DNA of 64,000 nucleotides, from contig URAF01000008.1 in the NCBI GenBank assembly GCA_900545885.1, forward strand, positions 42,952 through 106,951. Direction: 5' to 3'. The stretch comes from an uncultured Eubacteriales bacterium (lineage in GTDB: Bacteria > Bacillota > Clostridia > Christensenellales > CAG-917). Numbering within the stretch: the stretch's first letter is position 1; every line of letters starts with the position of its first letter. The position numbers and the translations under genes were made by a program. Shown here one piece after another: positions 1-7,831 of the stretch. The notes beneath the pieces were generated by a model that was given only the letters and a program-made list of their open reading frames with translations, was not told where the DNA came from and searched no databases.

Positions 1-819
1 TCGTTTACGGCTCGTTCCGGTGAAATTCTCGGTATTGCGGGCATTGCAGGCAGCGGACAGCGTGAACTTCTAGAAACCATAGCGGGACTTTTGCGACCCA
101 ATTCCGGCGGCATCGAGTACAACGACCCCAAAACGGGTAGGCAGGAAAATCTCATACGAAAGTCTCCCGCACAAATCAGAGAGCTCGGAGTACGTCTTTC
201 CTTTGTTCCCGAAGACAGATTGGGCATGGGACTTGTCGGAAATATGGATATTATCGACAATATGATGCTCCGTAGTTACAAGCGCGGTAAAGTTCTGTTT
301 GTCGAGGGCAAGAAACAGAAAAAGGTAGCAGTTCAGTCCGAACAGCAAAAGCCTGCGCTCAAACCTAAATCCAGTGCGCATTTCGACGGGTTCTTCCTTG
401 ACAGAAAGAGACCTAAACAACTTGCGGAAGATATCATACGCGATCTAGAAGTTGTTACCCCCAGTTCGCACACTCCCGTAAGACGTCTTTCTGGCGGCAA
501 TATCCAGAAAGTGCTCGTCGGTCGCGAAATCGCATCGGCTCCTACCGTGCTTATGGCGGCTTATCCCGTCAGAGGTTTGGATATAAACAGTTCATACACC
601 ATTTACAATCTTCTCAATGCGCAGAAAGAACACGGTGTTGCAGTAATTTATGTCGGTGAAGACCTTGACGTTCTCGTCGAACTTTGCGACCGCATTATGG
701 TTATTTGCGCAGGCAAAGTTACGGGTATTCTCGACGGCCGCAAGGCGAGAAAAGAAGAAATCGGTTTGCTTATGACGGATTCCGCAGCTCATACGCAGGA
801 GGTGCACGATGCTGAGTAA
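1..819 (+). CDS. Nucleoside/sugar-type ABC importer ATPase, C-terminal part (5' end outside window)
   Basis: The reading frame is open from base 1, so this is the second nucleotide-binding domain of a tandem ATPase of the RbsA/NupO type. It begins with a glycine-rich P-loop relic (GIAGSGQRELLE), as is usual in the second domain of this family. The signature LSGGNIQK, a Walker B region reading MAAYPVRGLD (family norm AAQPTRGLD) and a GEDLD switch region follow. Between helical region and signature there is a basic insertion (roughly residues 95-125 of the visible part, rich in Lys and Gln) not usual in the family. It overlaps the downstream permease by 11 bases and powers uptake with the two permeases that follow. 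The exact substrate, nucleoside or other, cannot be read from sequence. Confidence 0.88.
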   Translation, partial: SFTARSGEILGIAGIAGSGQRELLETIAGLLRPNSGGIEYNDPKTGRQENLIRKSPAQIRELGVRLSFVPEDRLGMGLVGNMDIIDNMMLRSYKRGKVLFVEGKKQKKVAVQSEQQKPALKPKSSAHFDGFFLDRKRPKQLAEDIIRDLEVVTPSSHTPVRRLSGGNIQKVLVGREIASAPTVLMAAYPVRGLDINSSYTIYNLLNAQKEHGVAVIYVGEDLDVLVELCDRIMVICAGKVTGILDGRKARKEEIGLLMTDSAAHTQEVHDAE

Positions 820-1972
820 CAAAACAGAAAGAGAACCTCTCTTCCGTATAGTGAAACGCGACAATTTGCCAAAATGGCAGGCGTGGATTATTCGTATTGT
901 CGCTGTGTTTGTTGCGCTTGGTATAAGCGCGGCAGTCAGTGCTATTCTTACTGACGGAGCCAGTGTCGGGCAGTTCTTTAAAGGGCTTTTCGAGGGCGTT
1001 TTCAGCACTAAAAACTCTATTCTAAAATTCTTCCAGAATACGGCAATAATGTTAATCATTGCGCTTGCACTTGCCCCTGCGTTCAAAATGAAGTTTTGGA
1101 ACATCGGAGCGGAAGGGCAAGTTCTGATTGGTGGATTGGCATGTGTCGTTTGCATAAAATCGTTCGGACAATACCTCAACAATTGGGCACTTTTGATAAT
1201 TATGCTTGCATTGAGCATTGCATTCAGCGTGGTATGGGCGGTCATTCCTGCCATATTTAAGGCGAAATGGAAGACAAACGAAACATTGTTCACGCTGATG
1301 ATGAACTACGTTGCTACGCAACTCGTTGCCATTTGTATTTTTTTGTGGGTTACCAGCGGTTCTGGCACGCTCGGTATTTTGCCTTACGGACAACTTCCCA
1401 AATTGGGAGGAGAGAATTATATCTTCAATATCATCATTGTGGCGATTATCATGGTGTTGATGTTCGTATACTTCCGTTTCAGCAAACACGGTTATGAACT
1501 GTCGGTTGTAGGCGAAAGTGAGAATACCGCGAAATATGTCGGCATCAACGTAAAGAAAGTCATAATCCGCACTATGATACTTTCGGGTGTTCTTTGCGGT
1601 ATAGCAGGGTGGTTGCTTGTTGCCGGCACAGACCATTCGTTGTCAGTAAATACAGTTGGCGGCAGAGGTTTTACGGCAATTCTCGTTGCATGGCTCGGTA
1701 AGTTCAATCCTTTCTTTATGGGATTTACTTCCATGCTTTATGTTTTTATAGACCAAGGAGCGGCACGTCTGGCAAGCAATTTTGCCATGGGTGAGTCTTT
1801 CTCGGGTATAATTACGGGAATATTCTTCTTCTTTGTTATAGGTTGTGAATTCTTTATAAACTACAAAATCAAATTCCGTTCTTTCAAAAAGAAAAACACG
1901 GATATTACCGCCGTTGAAGACGAGAATATCGTCGAAACGGAGCAAAATGACAGCGAGGAGGTAACCGCATAA
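809..1972 (+). CDS. ABC importer permease, NupP/YufP-like
   Basis: 387 residues with about ten hydrophobic segments and the BPD_transp_2 pattern of ribose/nucleoside permeases. A helix-turn region WNIGAEGQVLIGG and a later GENTAKYVGI-like segment (VGESENTAKYVGINV) form the expected ATPase-contacting loop. The start at 809 is preceded by AGGAGGTG and overlaps the ATPase gene. The C-terminus is an acidic hydrophilic tail. It is translationally coupled to the next permease through a TAATG junction. In BMP-type importers the two permeases form a heterodimeric channel; that this one carries nucleosides is inference from family resemblance. Confidence 0.9.
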   Translation: MLSNKTEREPLFRIVKRDNLPKWQAWIIRIVAVFVALGISAAVSAILTDGASVGQFFKGLFEGVFSTKNSILKFFQNTAIMLIIALALAPAFKMKFWNIGAEGQVLIGGLACVVCIKSFGQYLNNWALLIIMLALSIAFSVVWAVIPAIFKAKWKTNETLFTLMMNYVATQLVAICIFLWVTSGSGTLGILPYGQLPKLGGENYIFNIIIVAIIMVLMFVYFRFSKHGYELSVVGESENTAKYVGINVKKVIIRTMILSGVLCGIAGWLLVAGTDHSLSVNTVGGRGFTAILVAWLGKFNPFFMGFTSMLYVFIDQGAARLASNFAMGESFSGIITGIFFFFVIGCEFFINYKIKFRSFKKKNTDITAVEDENIVETEQNDSEEVTA

Positions 1973-2928
1973 TGTTTTTGACCTTCCTGCAAAGTTCTAT
2001 ACGTTTCAGCACGATTTTCCTGTTCGGTTCGGTCGGTGAAACTATTACGGAAAAATCAGGCAACCTCAACCTCGGTATTCCCGGTATCATGTGTATGGGA
2101 GCTGCCGGTGGCATTATTGGTGAGGCTGCATATGTCAAGACGCTCTCTGACCTTAGTGAGATGACCGGCGGCGGTGCAGTTTTGTCGGCAATGCTTATGG
2201 CTATGTTGTTTGCGGCCTTGGGCGGTCTAATTTATTGCTTCCTTACGACTTCGCTCCGATGCAATCAAAACGTTACGGGTCTTGCGCTTACTACGTTCGG
2301 TATTGGTATATTGAGCTTCTTTGGCGGACGCGCAACGACAACCGGTTTCAGTGCGGCAAGCCTTTATTTCAAGCAGACTTTCTCGTTTGCAAAGGATCTG
2401 GGTTGGTTCAGTCAGTTGTTCTTTTCATACGGCTCGCTTGTGTATATAGCATTTTTTATAGCTATAATTGCTGCTATTGTTATCAAAAAAACGCGTGTCG
2501 GTCTCAATCTCCGTGCTGTCGGTGAAAATCCTGCAACAGCAGATGCCGCAGGTATTTCTGTAACAAATTATAAGTATGCAGCCACTCTTATCGGCAGCAT
2601 GATTGCAGGTCTCGGCGGATTGTTCTATATTATGGACTATCTGGGCGGAAGCGTAGAGTATTCCATAGACAAATTCGGATGGATGGCAGTCGCGCTCGTT
2701 ATTTTCACCGTGTGGCGTCCAAACTGGGCAATTCTCGGTTCCATTGTATTCAGTATGCTTTATATTGCGCCTAACTACATTTCCGTATCGTTCGCGCAGA
2801 AAGAAATAATCAAGATGATACCGTATGTTGTTACGATTATCGTTCTTGTTATTACCAGCATCATAAGCCGCAGGGAAACTCAACCGCCTGCATCACTCGG
2901 TCTTACCTATTTCAGAGAAGAGCGATAG
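1972..2928 (+). CDS. ABC importer permease, NupQ/YufQ-like
   Basis: 318 residues, about eight to nine membrane segments, second permease of the importer. Recognisable pieces are the early GETITEKSGNLNLGIPG segment, which is characteristic of this permease subfamily, and the cytoplasmic loop VGENPATADAAGI that docks on the ATPase. The start codon overlaps the stop of the preceding permease, so the three genes form one tightly coupled operon. A rho-independent terminator follows within 25 bases. The substrate-binding lipoprotein that should accompany the system is not in the window and presumably lies upstream. Confidence 0.92.
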   Translation: MFLTFLQSSIRFSTIFLFGSVGETITEKSGNLNLGIPGIMCMGAAGGIIGEAAYVKTLSDLSEMTGGGAVLSAMLMAMLFAALGGLIYCFLTTSLRCNQNVTGLALTTFGIGILSFFGGRATTTGFSAASLYFKQTFSFAKDLGWFSQLFFSYGSLVYIAFFIAIIAAIVIKKTRVGLNLRAVGENPATADAAGISVTNYKYAATLIGSMIAGLGGLFYIMDYLGGSVEYSIDKFGWMAVALVIFTVWRPNWAILGSIVFSMLYIAPNYISVSFAQKEIIKMIPYVVTIIVLVITSIISRRETQPPASLGLTYFREER

Positions 2929-2950
2929 CGGAAAAGTAATTGAAACAATT

Positions 2951-2981
2951 AAAAAGGCACGCAAATTGCGTGTCTTTTTTT
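2951..2981 (+). terminator. Rho-independent terminator of the ABC importer operon
   Basis: Stem GGCACGC / GCGTGTC around a short A/T loop, followed by a run of seven T. It lies 23 bases after the last permease stop. Confidence 0.85.
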
Positions 2982-3094
2982 CAATTAGCACCAATTCTCG
3001 CTTTCGCAAATTCCCGAAGGCAAACAAAAACTAACAATGTTGCATATTGAGCGTTGAAAGGAATGTAATGCGTGAGCACGCACGCAAAATAACA

Positions 3095-3253
3095 CGCGGA
3101 GCGAAAATGAGAGAACAAGCGACAGTTTTGCTTGCAAAAAGCGGCGCGAAGTGAACGGAAAAATTTTTGCGACGCGAAGAACAGACGCAGGTAAAAAAAG
3201 CAAACGCTCTGCAAGAAGTGCAGAGCGTTGCGCAAATAGCCTTGCGGCTGTGA
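3095..3253. repeat. tRNA-flanking dispersed repeat, copy 1
   Basis: About 158 bp closely resembling 6339..6495 along its whole length. Shared blocks include CGCGGAGC, AATGAGAGA, GTGAACGGAA, TTTTTGCGACGCGAA, ACAGACGCAGG and CCTTGCGGCTGT. It abuts the 3' end of the minus-strand tRNA-Ala and contains that gene's terminator hairpin. The similarity continues well past the terminator, so it is not explained by termination alone. Confidence 0.8.
3192..3229 (-). terminator. Terminator of tRNA-Ala
   Basis: A perfect 11-bp stem (AACGCTCTGCA with TGCAGAGCGTT) and 5-base loop, followed on the minus strand by a T-rich run. It lies about 25 bases downstream of the tRNA 3' end, inside repeat copy 1. The second copy carries a compensatory pair change in this stem. 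Confidence 0.8.
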
Positions 3254-3330
3254 TGGTGGAGCTTAGGGGATTCGAACCCCTGACCCCTTGACTGCCAGTC
3301 AAGTACTCTAGCCAACTGAGCTAAAGCCCC
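3254..3330 (-). tRNA. tRNA-Ala (anticodon GGC)
   Basis: A 77-base cloverleaf with encoded CCA. The acceptor stem GGGGCTT pairs with AAGCTCC and includes the G3-U70 wobble that identifies alanine tRNAs. The anticodon stem CTTGA/TCAAG holds the loop CTGGCAG, giving anticodon GGC. The T loop TTCGAAT is intact. Confidence 0.97.
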
Positions 3331-3463
3331 ATAACTTTGCTTTGTTATATTAACTCAAAATTTCGTTTTGCACAAGCAAATTAAAGAAGTTTTTGCGTTT
3401 CACTTCTTTTTTCACCGGTTTTTATTAAAATCTTAGACACGTTAACTATAATTCCTTTATAAC

Positions 3464-3529
3464 TTGACAAATTGTTCATAATGGTGTTTACTTAATATAT
3501 AATGAAATTATATATTTTTTGATTTCATT
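3464..3529 (+). promoter_or_regulatory. Promoter/operator region of the GPH symporter gene
   Basis: A consensus -35 box TTGACA lies at 3464 and a TATAAT at 3498. Their spacing is too long for one promoter, so the exact pairing is unclear. The TATAAT sits inside a perfect dyad: 10-base arms AATATATAAT and ATTATATATT around GAA (3494..3516). A second dyad, AATGAAAT (3501) with ATTTCATT (3522), overlaps it. This suggests repressor-controlled transcription of the sugar symporter; the regulator is unknown. Confidence 0.55.
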
Positions 3530-3552
3530 AATCAGATTTTAAGGCGGGTATT

Positions 3553-5400
3553 ATGGAAGATTTGAACGTTGAATCCGTACAGGCAACCGACGTTGCCGCC
3601 GCTGCTCCCGCGAAAAGAACGATTTTGCACAAATTGTTCGGTTCGGTTCCCGGAGACGGCGAATTGCAGCCCAAGGAAGGTCTCAGTTACTCCCTTTGCG
3701 GTTTTGGGCAGAACCTCATTTGTACCGTTATCGGCTCCTATCTGACCGTTTTTATGACGGACGCAATAGGTTTTCCTGCACTTTCGGTCGCGTTGCTCAT
3801 GCTGTTTGCACGTATTTACGACGCTTTGAACGACCCGATTATGGGTTCAATCGTCGACAGAACGCGTACCAAGTGGGGCAAATGCCGTCCTTACCTCAAT
3901 TGGATGGCTATCCCTATCGCAATAATGACGATTTTGTGTTTCCTGCCGGTTTATAAGAACAACACAGGCGGATTCGCGGCGATTTCCATCGTTTACATTA
4001 TCTGGGGTATGGTTTACACGGTTGCAGACGTTCCTTACTGGGGACTTTCCACCGCAATGTCCAACGACACTTACCGTCGCGGCAACCTGCTTACAATCGC
4101 ACGTCTGCTTTGCACGGCGGGTGCAGGTCTTGTCACCATCATCGTTCCTCAGATTACTTCTCAGATGACTGCGGACGTTGCAGAGCAGGTCAAAACCTAT
4201 CAGACCTTGATTACCGCAATTCACCAGTCCGGTTTCAACCTCGATCAGAACGCACTCGAATCTCTCGGCAGCATTCAGGCGTACATCAATTCGCTGTTTG
4301 CTAACGGTAACGCGGCAGGCGCAGTCAGCGTCAGCGCGGCTTTGGTCGGCGTCCTCGCTCTCAAGAATCCTCTTTATACCGGCACCATTCTTACCGGTGC
4401 GGATTTGCAGACTGCAATCAACTCCGCAAGAGGTGACATGCAGAACGAACTCAGCTGGATTTACTTTGTCATCGCAATCGTCTGCGTCGTGGCGGCAATC
4501 CCGCTTTTCTATCTCGGTTTCAAGAACACCAAAGAAAGAAACCAGACGCTGGAAACTCCTCCTACGCTTGCCCACAACCTCAAACTTTTGTTTAAGAACA
4601 AGCCTTTGATGCTCATTGTTATTTCGGGTATCCTCGGCGCGGCACGTATGGTCTTTACCTACACCGGCGGTCTGTACTTCGCAAAATACGTCCTTGCCGA
4701 CGTCAGTTTCCTCGGTATGCAGGGCGAAGGTCTTTACACTCTGATTACGCTGGCGGTTGTTCCCGGTGGTCTGGTGGCTTCCGTTCTCGTTCCTTATCTT
4801 ACCAAGAAAGTCGGTAAGAAAAACTCTTATATCTGGTCGCACATAGTCGGCGGCGTGGCACTGCTCATCGCGTTCATCATCGGTATGGCAATCGATAAGG
4901 GCAACTACACGTCCCCCGCAACGCTTGCAATCGCATTTATCGCGCTGGTAATCGCGGGTGTTCCTTCCGGTCTCAGCAACATCGTTTCCTACGCAATGAT
5001 AGGCGACACGGTCGAATACCTCGAACTCAAAACCGGTGAACGTGCGGAAGGTATCTGCTTTGCTATGCAAACCTTCATCAACAAAATCGGTATGGCAGTC
5101 GGCGCATTCATCGGCGTTCTCGGTTACTACATGGCAGGCGTTACCGCAAACAACCCCGGTGCACTTGACCCCGCAGGCAAAGACACCATGTGGATTATGC
5201 TTATGTTGGTTGCGGCAATCAGCTTCATAGCGGCGGCAATTCCTATGTTCTTCTACAAGTTCAACGAAAAAGAACAGCAGGAAGCGGCAGCGGAAATCAA
5301 ACGTCGTAAAGAAGCAAACGCAACTGTAGCAGTCGCAGAAGGCGACGCCGCAGCGGAAGTCGTCGACATCGCAAACGTCGACAGCAGCGACAACGAATAA
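3553..5400 (+). CDS. Glycoside-pentoside-hexuronide (GPH) family cation:sugar symporter
   Basis: 615-residue MFS transporter of the MelB/GPH group, expected to bring a glycoside into the cell with Na+ or H+. The family signature near residues 90-117 is clear (DALNDPIMGSIVDRT, then GKCRPYL), with about twelve membrane segments. It is longer than the usual 450-500 residues for two reasons. An extra loop of about 90 residues, partly hydrophilic and rich in Gln/Asn/Ala, lies between the two six-helix halves (roughly residues 215-300). A charged Ala/Glu-rich tail also follows the last helix. Start ATG at 3553 follows AAGGCGGG. It is transcribed alone between an operator-like region and a terminator. 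The substrate is not predictable. Confidence 0.9.
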   Translation: MEDLNVESVQATDVAAAAPAKRTILHKLFGSVPGDGELQPKEGLSYSLCGFGQNLICTVIGSYLTVFMTDAIGFPALSVALLMLFARIYDALNDPIMGSIVDRTRTKWGKCRPYLNWMAIPIAIMTILCFLPVYKNNTGGFAAISIVYIIWGMVYTVADVPYWGLSTAMSNDTYRRGNLLTIARLLCTAGAGLVTIIVPQITSQMTADVAEQVKTYQTLITAIHQSGFNLDQNALESLGSIQAYINSLFANGNAAGAVSVSAALVGVLALKNPLYTGTILTGADLQTAINSARGDMQNELSWIYFVIAIVCVVAAIPLFYLGFKNTKERNQTLETPPTLAHNLKLLFKNKPLMLIVISGILGAARMVFTYTGGLYFAKYVLADVSFLGMQGEGLYTLITLAVVPGGLVASVLVPYLTKKVGKKNSYIWSHIVGGVALLIAFIIGMAIDKGNYTSPATLAIAFIALVIAGVPSGLSNIVSYAMIGDTVEYLELKTGERAEGICFAMQTFINKIGMAVGAFIGVLGYYMAGVTANNPGALDPAGKDTMWIMLMLVAAISFIAAAIPMFFYKFNEKEQQEAAAEIKRRKEANATVAVAEGDAAAEVVDIANVDSSDNE

Positions 5401-5413
5401 TCGCAAACAATCT

Positions 5414-5443
5414 AAAAGCCCGCAGATGCGGGCTTTTCTTTTT
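5414..5443 (+). terminator. Terminator of the GPH symporter gene
   Basis: Stem AAAAGCCCGC / GCGGGCTTTT with loop AGAT and a following T-rich tail, 13 bases past the stop codon. Confidence 0.88.
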
Positions 5444-5504
5444 GCAAAATATACCCGCACGGTTCTGATTTTAACGGTCAAAGCATTCGAAATTATTTGA
5501 AGTA

Positions 5505-5533
5505 TTGACAGCCGACGTTGGGACGAATATAAT
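5505..5533 (+). promoter_or_regulatory. Consensus sigma-A-type promoter
   Basis: TTGACA (5505..5510), 17-base spacer, TATAAT (5528..5533): a perfect vegetative promoter. The predicted transcript starts near 5540, which favours the TTG start at 5570 for the gene it drives. Confidence 0.85.
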
Positions 5534-5569
5534 CATAGTATCAATTTGATATCACAAGGCGGCGACTGT

Positions 5570-6037
5570 TTGGAAAGAACGGTTATTTGCAGAAAAAGCA
5601 AAAAGTGCATATGGGAATATATCGGGGGAGAAATATTCCTTGGGATGTTGTTTGTTATACCAGTTATACTTGCCGCTGCGCTTCCCGTTGAAGAATCGGC
5701 ATCTTATGTAAGATACATTTTTGCGGGAATAGGCGTATTTTTCTTCCTGTTTTTTGTCGCGATTATCGTTTCGCACGTTCGCTTTACCAGACTTCCCGAA
5801 GTTTTTCTCGAACGCGCAAATACAGAATTTTTCCACAGCAATCTTGACAACTCCGACTTGAGAATTCGTTCCGTGGACAATATCGAAGTAAAAATTTCAA
5901 AAGACAAATACGGCAGGGCATATTCGTACGGAAAACTTACGTTCGAAGTGGACGGAAGATTGTATGTGTTCAAAAAAGTAGACAATCCCGAAGCGGCAAA
6001 ACAAACCATAACAGAAATCAAACAATCCCTTTTGTGA
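5570..6037 (+). CDS. Small membrane protein with two N-terminal helices and a soluble C-terminal domain
   Basis: About 155 residues, not assigned to a known family. Two hydrophobic segments (roughly residues 18-42 and 50-75) form a hairpin. They are followed by a soluble part of about 80 residues with alternating beta-like strands, such as LRIRSVDNIEVKI and YGKLTFEVDGRLYVFKK. The arrangement resembles bacterial proteins with a membrane hairpin plus a PH-like domain, but this is only a structural impression. The start is set at TTG 5570, because AAGGCGG lies 8-14 bases upstream. An ATG at 5546 is possible but sits almost on the predicted transcription start. It is monocistronic, with its own promoter and terminator. 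Confidence 0.7.
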   Translation: MERTVICRKSKKCIWEYIGGEIFLGMLFVIPVILAAALPVEESASYVRYIFAGIGVFFFLFFVAIIVSHVRFTRLPEVFLERANTEFFHSNLDNSDLRIRSVDNIEVKISKDKYGRAYSYGKLTFEVDGRLYVFKKVDNPEAAKQTITEIKQSLL

Positions 6038-6082
6038 TGAAAACAGCTTAGCATAAGTTTTAAACGAAAATGAAAACAGCAA

Positions 6083-6117
6083 AAAAAACGTCATTGATGT
6101 GACGGCTTTTTTTGTTT
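6083..6117 (+). terminator. Rho-independent terminator
   Basis: Stem CGTCA / TGACG flanked by an A run upstream and seven T downstream, about 50 bases past the preceding stop. Confidence 0.75.
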
Positions 6118-6120
6118 TGG

Positions 6121-6215
6121 CTACAAGACTTGTAGGGAACGAAGTGAGCTTAATAGCGTAGCGCGAGCTTGCTTGCGAAAAGGCGGAGCGTCAGTTGTGA
6201 CCGTCACAAGTTCAG
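6121..6215. repeat. tRNA-Val-derived fragments and palindrome
   Basis: Begins with the perfect palindrome CTACAAG-A-CTTGTAG. Its first 12 bases equal part of the T arm/acceptor region of the tRNA-Val at 6496..6572 as read on the plus strand. At about 6204 the bases GTCACAAGTTCA match the other half of the same T arm in the opposite orientation. The stretch between contains GCGAGCTT-type short palindromes. It reads as a scrambled tRNA 3'-end duplication. The matches are short (12 bases each), so chance is not excluded. Confidence 0.4.
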
Positions 6216-6338
6216 CCACATTGTGGCGTTGCGAAGCAACAAAGGCATGAGGCGGAAAAGGACTTTGAGCAGTCGATTTGTGAAGGCTATGGGTTAAGTT
6301 GTGATTGTATTTCGGCGGTTTGGTGGTGGGCAACAGAA

Positions 6339-6495
6339 CGCGGAGCAAAAATGAGAGAGCGAGCGATAGTTTTGTCAAGAAAACGAGGAGCGAGTGAACG
6401 GAATGATTTTTGCGACGCGAACAACAGACGCAGGGATAAAAGCAAACACTCTGCAAGAAATGCAGAGTGTTGCGGGGTTTGCCTTGCGGCTGTTG
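6339..6495. repeat. tRNA-flanking dispersed repeat, copy 2
   Basis: Second copy of the repeat at 3095..3253, again abutting the 3' end of a minus-strand tRNA (here tRNA-Val) in the same orientation. The two copies differ by scattered substitutions and a few small indels. The ORFs that can be drawn through them are not conserved between copies, so neither is likely to be coding. Confidence 0.8.
6438..6471 (-). terminator. Terminator of tRNA-Val
   Basis: 11-bp perfect stem AACACTCTGCA / TGCAGAGTGTT with a 5-base loop and a T-rich stretch beyond it on the minus strand. Relative to copy 1, one G-C pair has become A-T on both sides, a compensatory change that supports a selected hairpin. Confidence 0.8.
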
Positions 6496-6572
<77 letters not shown>

Positions 6573-6782
6573 GAATGCAAGAGATATATTACACTAATTT
6601 TGCGCCAGTGGCAAGCGTTTGAAGATATTTTCTCTGTATACCGCAAATTCTTTTTCATCAGAATGTGTCGGTGCGATAATAATGTGCGTTTAAGAAAAAT
6701 TCAGCTTTGGTTTTTAATTAAACGTCGTAGTGCTACGTTGTCGGTCAGGTATATATTTGATCGAAACAAGTATAATTATGGT

Positions 6783-7337
6783 GTGAAGAAATTTATCGAC
6801 GAAAGCGCAAACAAAAAGAAAAATCTCGTGTTCTGCATAATCGGCGCACTGTTCACGCTTGTGCTCGGTTCTTTGTCGCACTTCTTTTTCGAATGGTCGG
6901 GCAACGAAACCGTTGTAGGCATATTCTTTGCGGCGAACGAGAGCGTGTGGGAACACCTTAAACTCATAATTTTCCCGACTCTGGTCTGGTTTGCAGTCGG
7001 GCTGCCTTTCATGAGGAAAACGAATAATTATGCGTTTGCCGCATTCGTGTCGACGGCAATCGGCATGATTGTCATTCCGTGCGTGTTTTACGCTTATACG
7101 TCATTCACGGGCGAATCCATACTTGCGGTTGATATCGCGACATTCGTCGTTGCCGTGCTGGCAGGGTATGCCGTGGCGTTCTGGGTTATGTGCCTGAAAG
7201 AGTCGGATTTCCTCTTTTCCGTTGCGATAGCGGGGCTCATTGCCATTATTGCCGCATATCTCACACTTACGCTTTACGCACCTCAAAAAATCCTTTTCCT
7301 CGACCCCGTAAGCGGCGGTTACGGTATTCCCGTATGA
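6783..7337 (+). CDS. DUF6512-like integral membrane protein
   Basis: About 184 residues, six predicted membrane segments. The segment AANESVWEHLKL (about residues 46-57) and the early SHFFFEWSG are the features I associate with the DUF6512 family of small Bacillota membrane proteins, whose function is unknown to me. The frame is open to 6600, but the upstream part is basic, unstructured and unlike the rest, so the GTG at 6783 (giving MKKFIDESANKK) is preferred. There is no Shine-Dalgarno sequence. A TATAAT ends exactly six bases before this GTG, so the message may be leaderless, although no matching -35 is visible. Neighbours give no functional clue. Confidence 0.75.
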   Translation: MKKFIDESANKKKNLVFCIIGALFTLVLGSLSHFFFEWSGNETVVGIFFAANESVWEHLKLIIFPTLVWFAVGLPFMRKTNNYAFAAFVSTAIGMIVIPCVFYAYTSFTGESILAVDIATFVVAVLAGYAVAFWVMCLKESDFLFSVAIAGLIAIIAAYLTLTLYAPQKILFLDPVSGGYGIPV

Positions 7338-7389
7338 AAAGCTTTGCATAAATAAATTGCATAAAATGAATTTGATTATTCATAGCGTG

Positions 7390-7418
7390 TTGACAAAGGA
7401 TTTTTTGTCGGTTATATT
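7390..7418 (+). promoter_or_regulatory. Promoter of the ArsR-family gene
   Basis: TTGACA (7390..7395), 17-base spacer, TATATT (7413..7418). It is followed by a ~30-base leader with GGGAG upstream of the ATG. Confidence 0.8.
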
Positions 7419-7454
7419 AATTATATTGCTAGAAAAAGTGACGGGAGTAATTGT

Positions 7455-7718
7455 ATGCAAGAAAAATCCTACATCAACATTTGCAAAGCATTAAGCGACA
7501 ACAATCGCATGCAAATCTTCAAAATGCTCAGAAAAAACACCATGTGCGCATGTGAAATTCTCGAGCATTTGAAGTGCAGCCAGCCCACACTCAGCTATCA
7601 TATGAAGCTGCTGTGCGACAGCGGACTGGTCAACGCCGATAAACAAGGTCTTTGGATGCGTTACAGCATCAACGACGACGTCGTCAAGGAATTCTCCGAA
7701 TATCTGACCAAACTTTGA
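7455..7718 (+). CDS. ArsR/SmtB-family winged-helix repressor
   Basis: 87 residues, typical size for the family. The winged helix spans nearly the whole protein. The CACEI sequence within TMCACEILEHL aligns with the Cys-x-Cys metal site of ArsR proteins (ELCVCDL in the prototype). The recognition helix is KCSQPTLSYHMKLL, very close to the family norm. It therefore probably senses a thiophilic metal or metalloid such as arsenite. No metal efflux pump, arsenate reductase or transporter lies next to it, which is unusual, so the target may be distant. It is monocistronic, with its own promoter and terminator. Confidence 0.9.
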   Translation: MQEKSYINICKALSDNNRMQIFKMLRKNTMCACEILEHLKCSQPTLSYHMKLLCDSGLVNADKQGLWMRYSINDDVVKEFSEYLTKL

Positions 7719-7728
7719 TCGGCAACCG

Positions 7729-7755
7729 TTAAAGCCCTAATGGGCTTTAATTTGT
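7729..7755 (+). terminator. Terminator of the ArsR-family gene
   Basis: Stem TTAAAGCCC / GGGCTTTAA with loop TAAT and a weak T-rich tail, ten bases past the stop. Confidence 0.7.
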
Positions 7756-7831
7756 ACCCGTTTGATTGATTGCATTCGATATGTCGGGGCGACTCGGCAG
7801 ATTGTCTTTACCCGAAAAGGGCTTTTTTGTC

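Noticed and set aside
2985..3315. Overlapping minus-strand frames of 84-105 codons next to tRNA-Ala
   Set aside because: They run through the tRNA and the dispersed repeat, and the second repeat copy at 6339 does not keep the frames.
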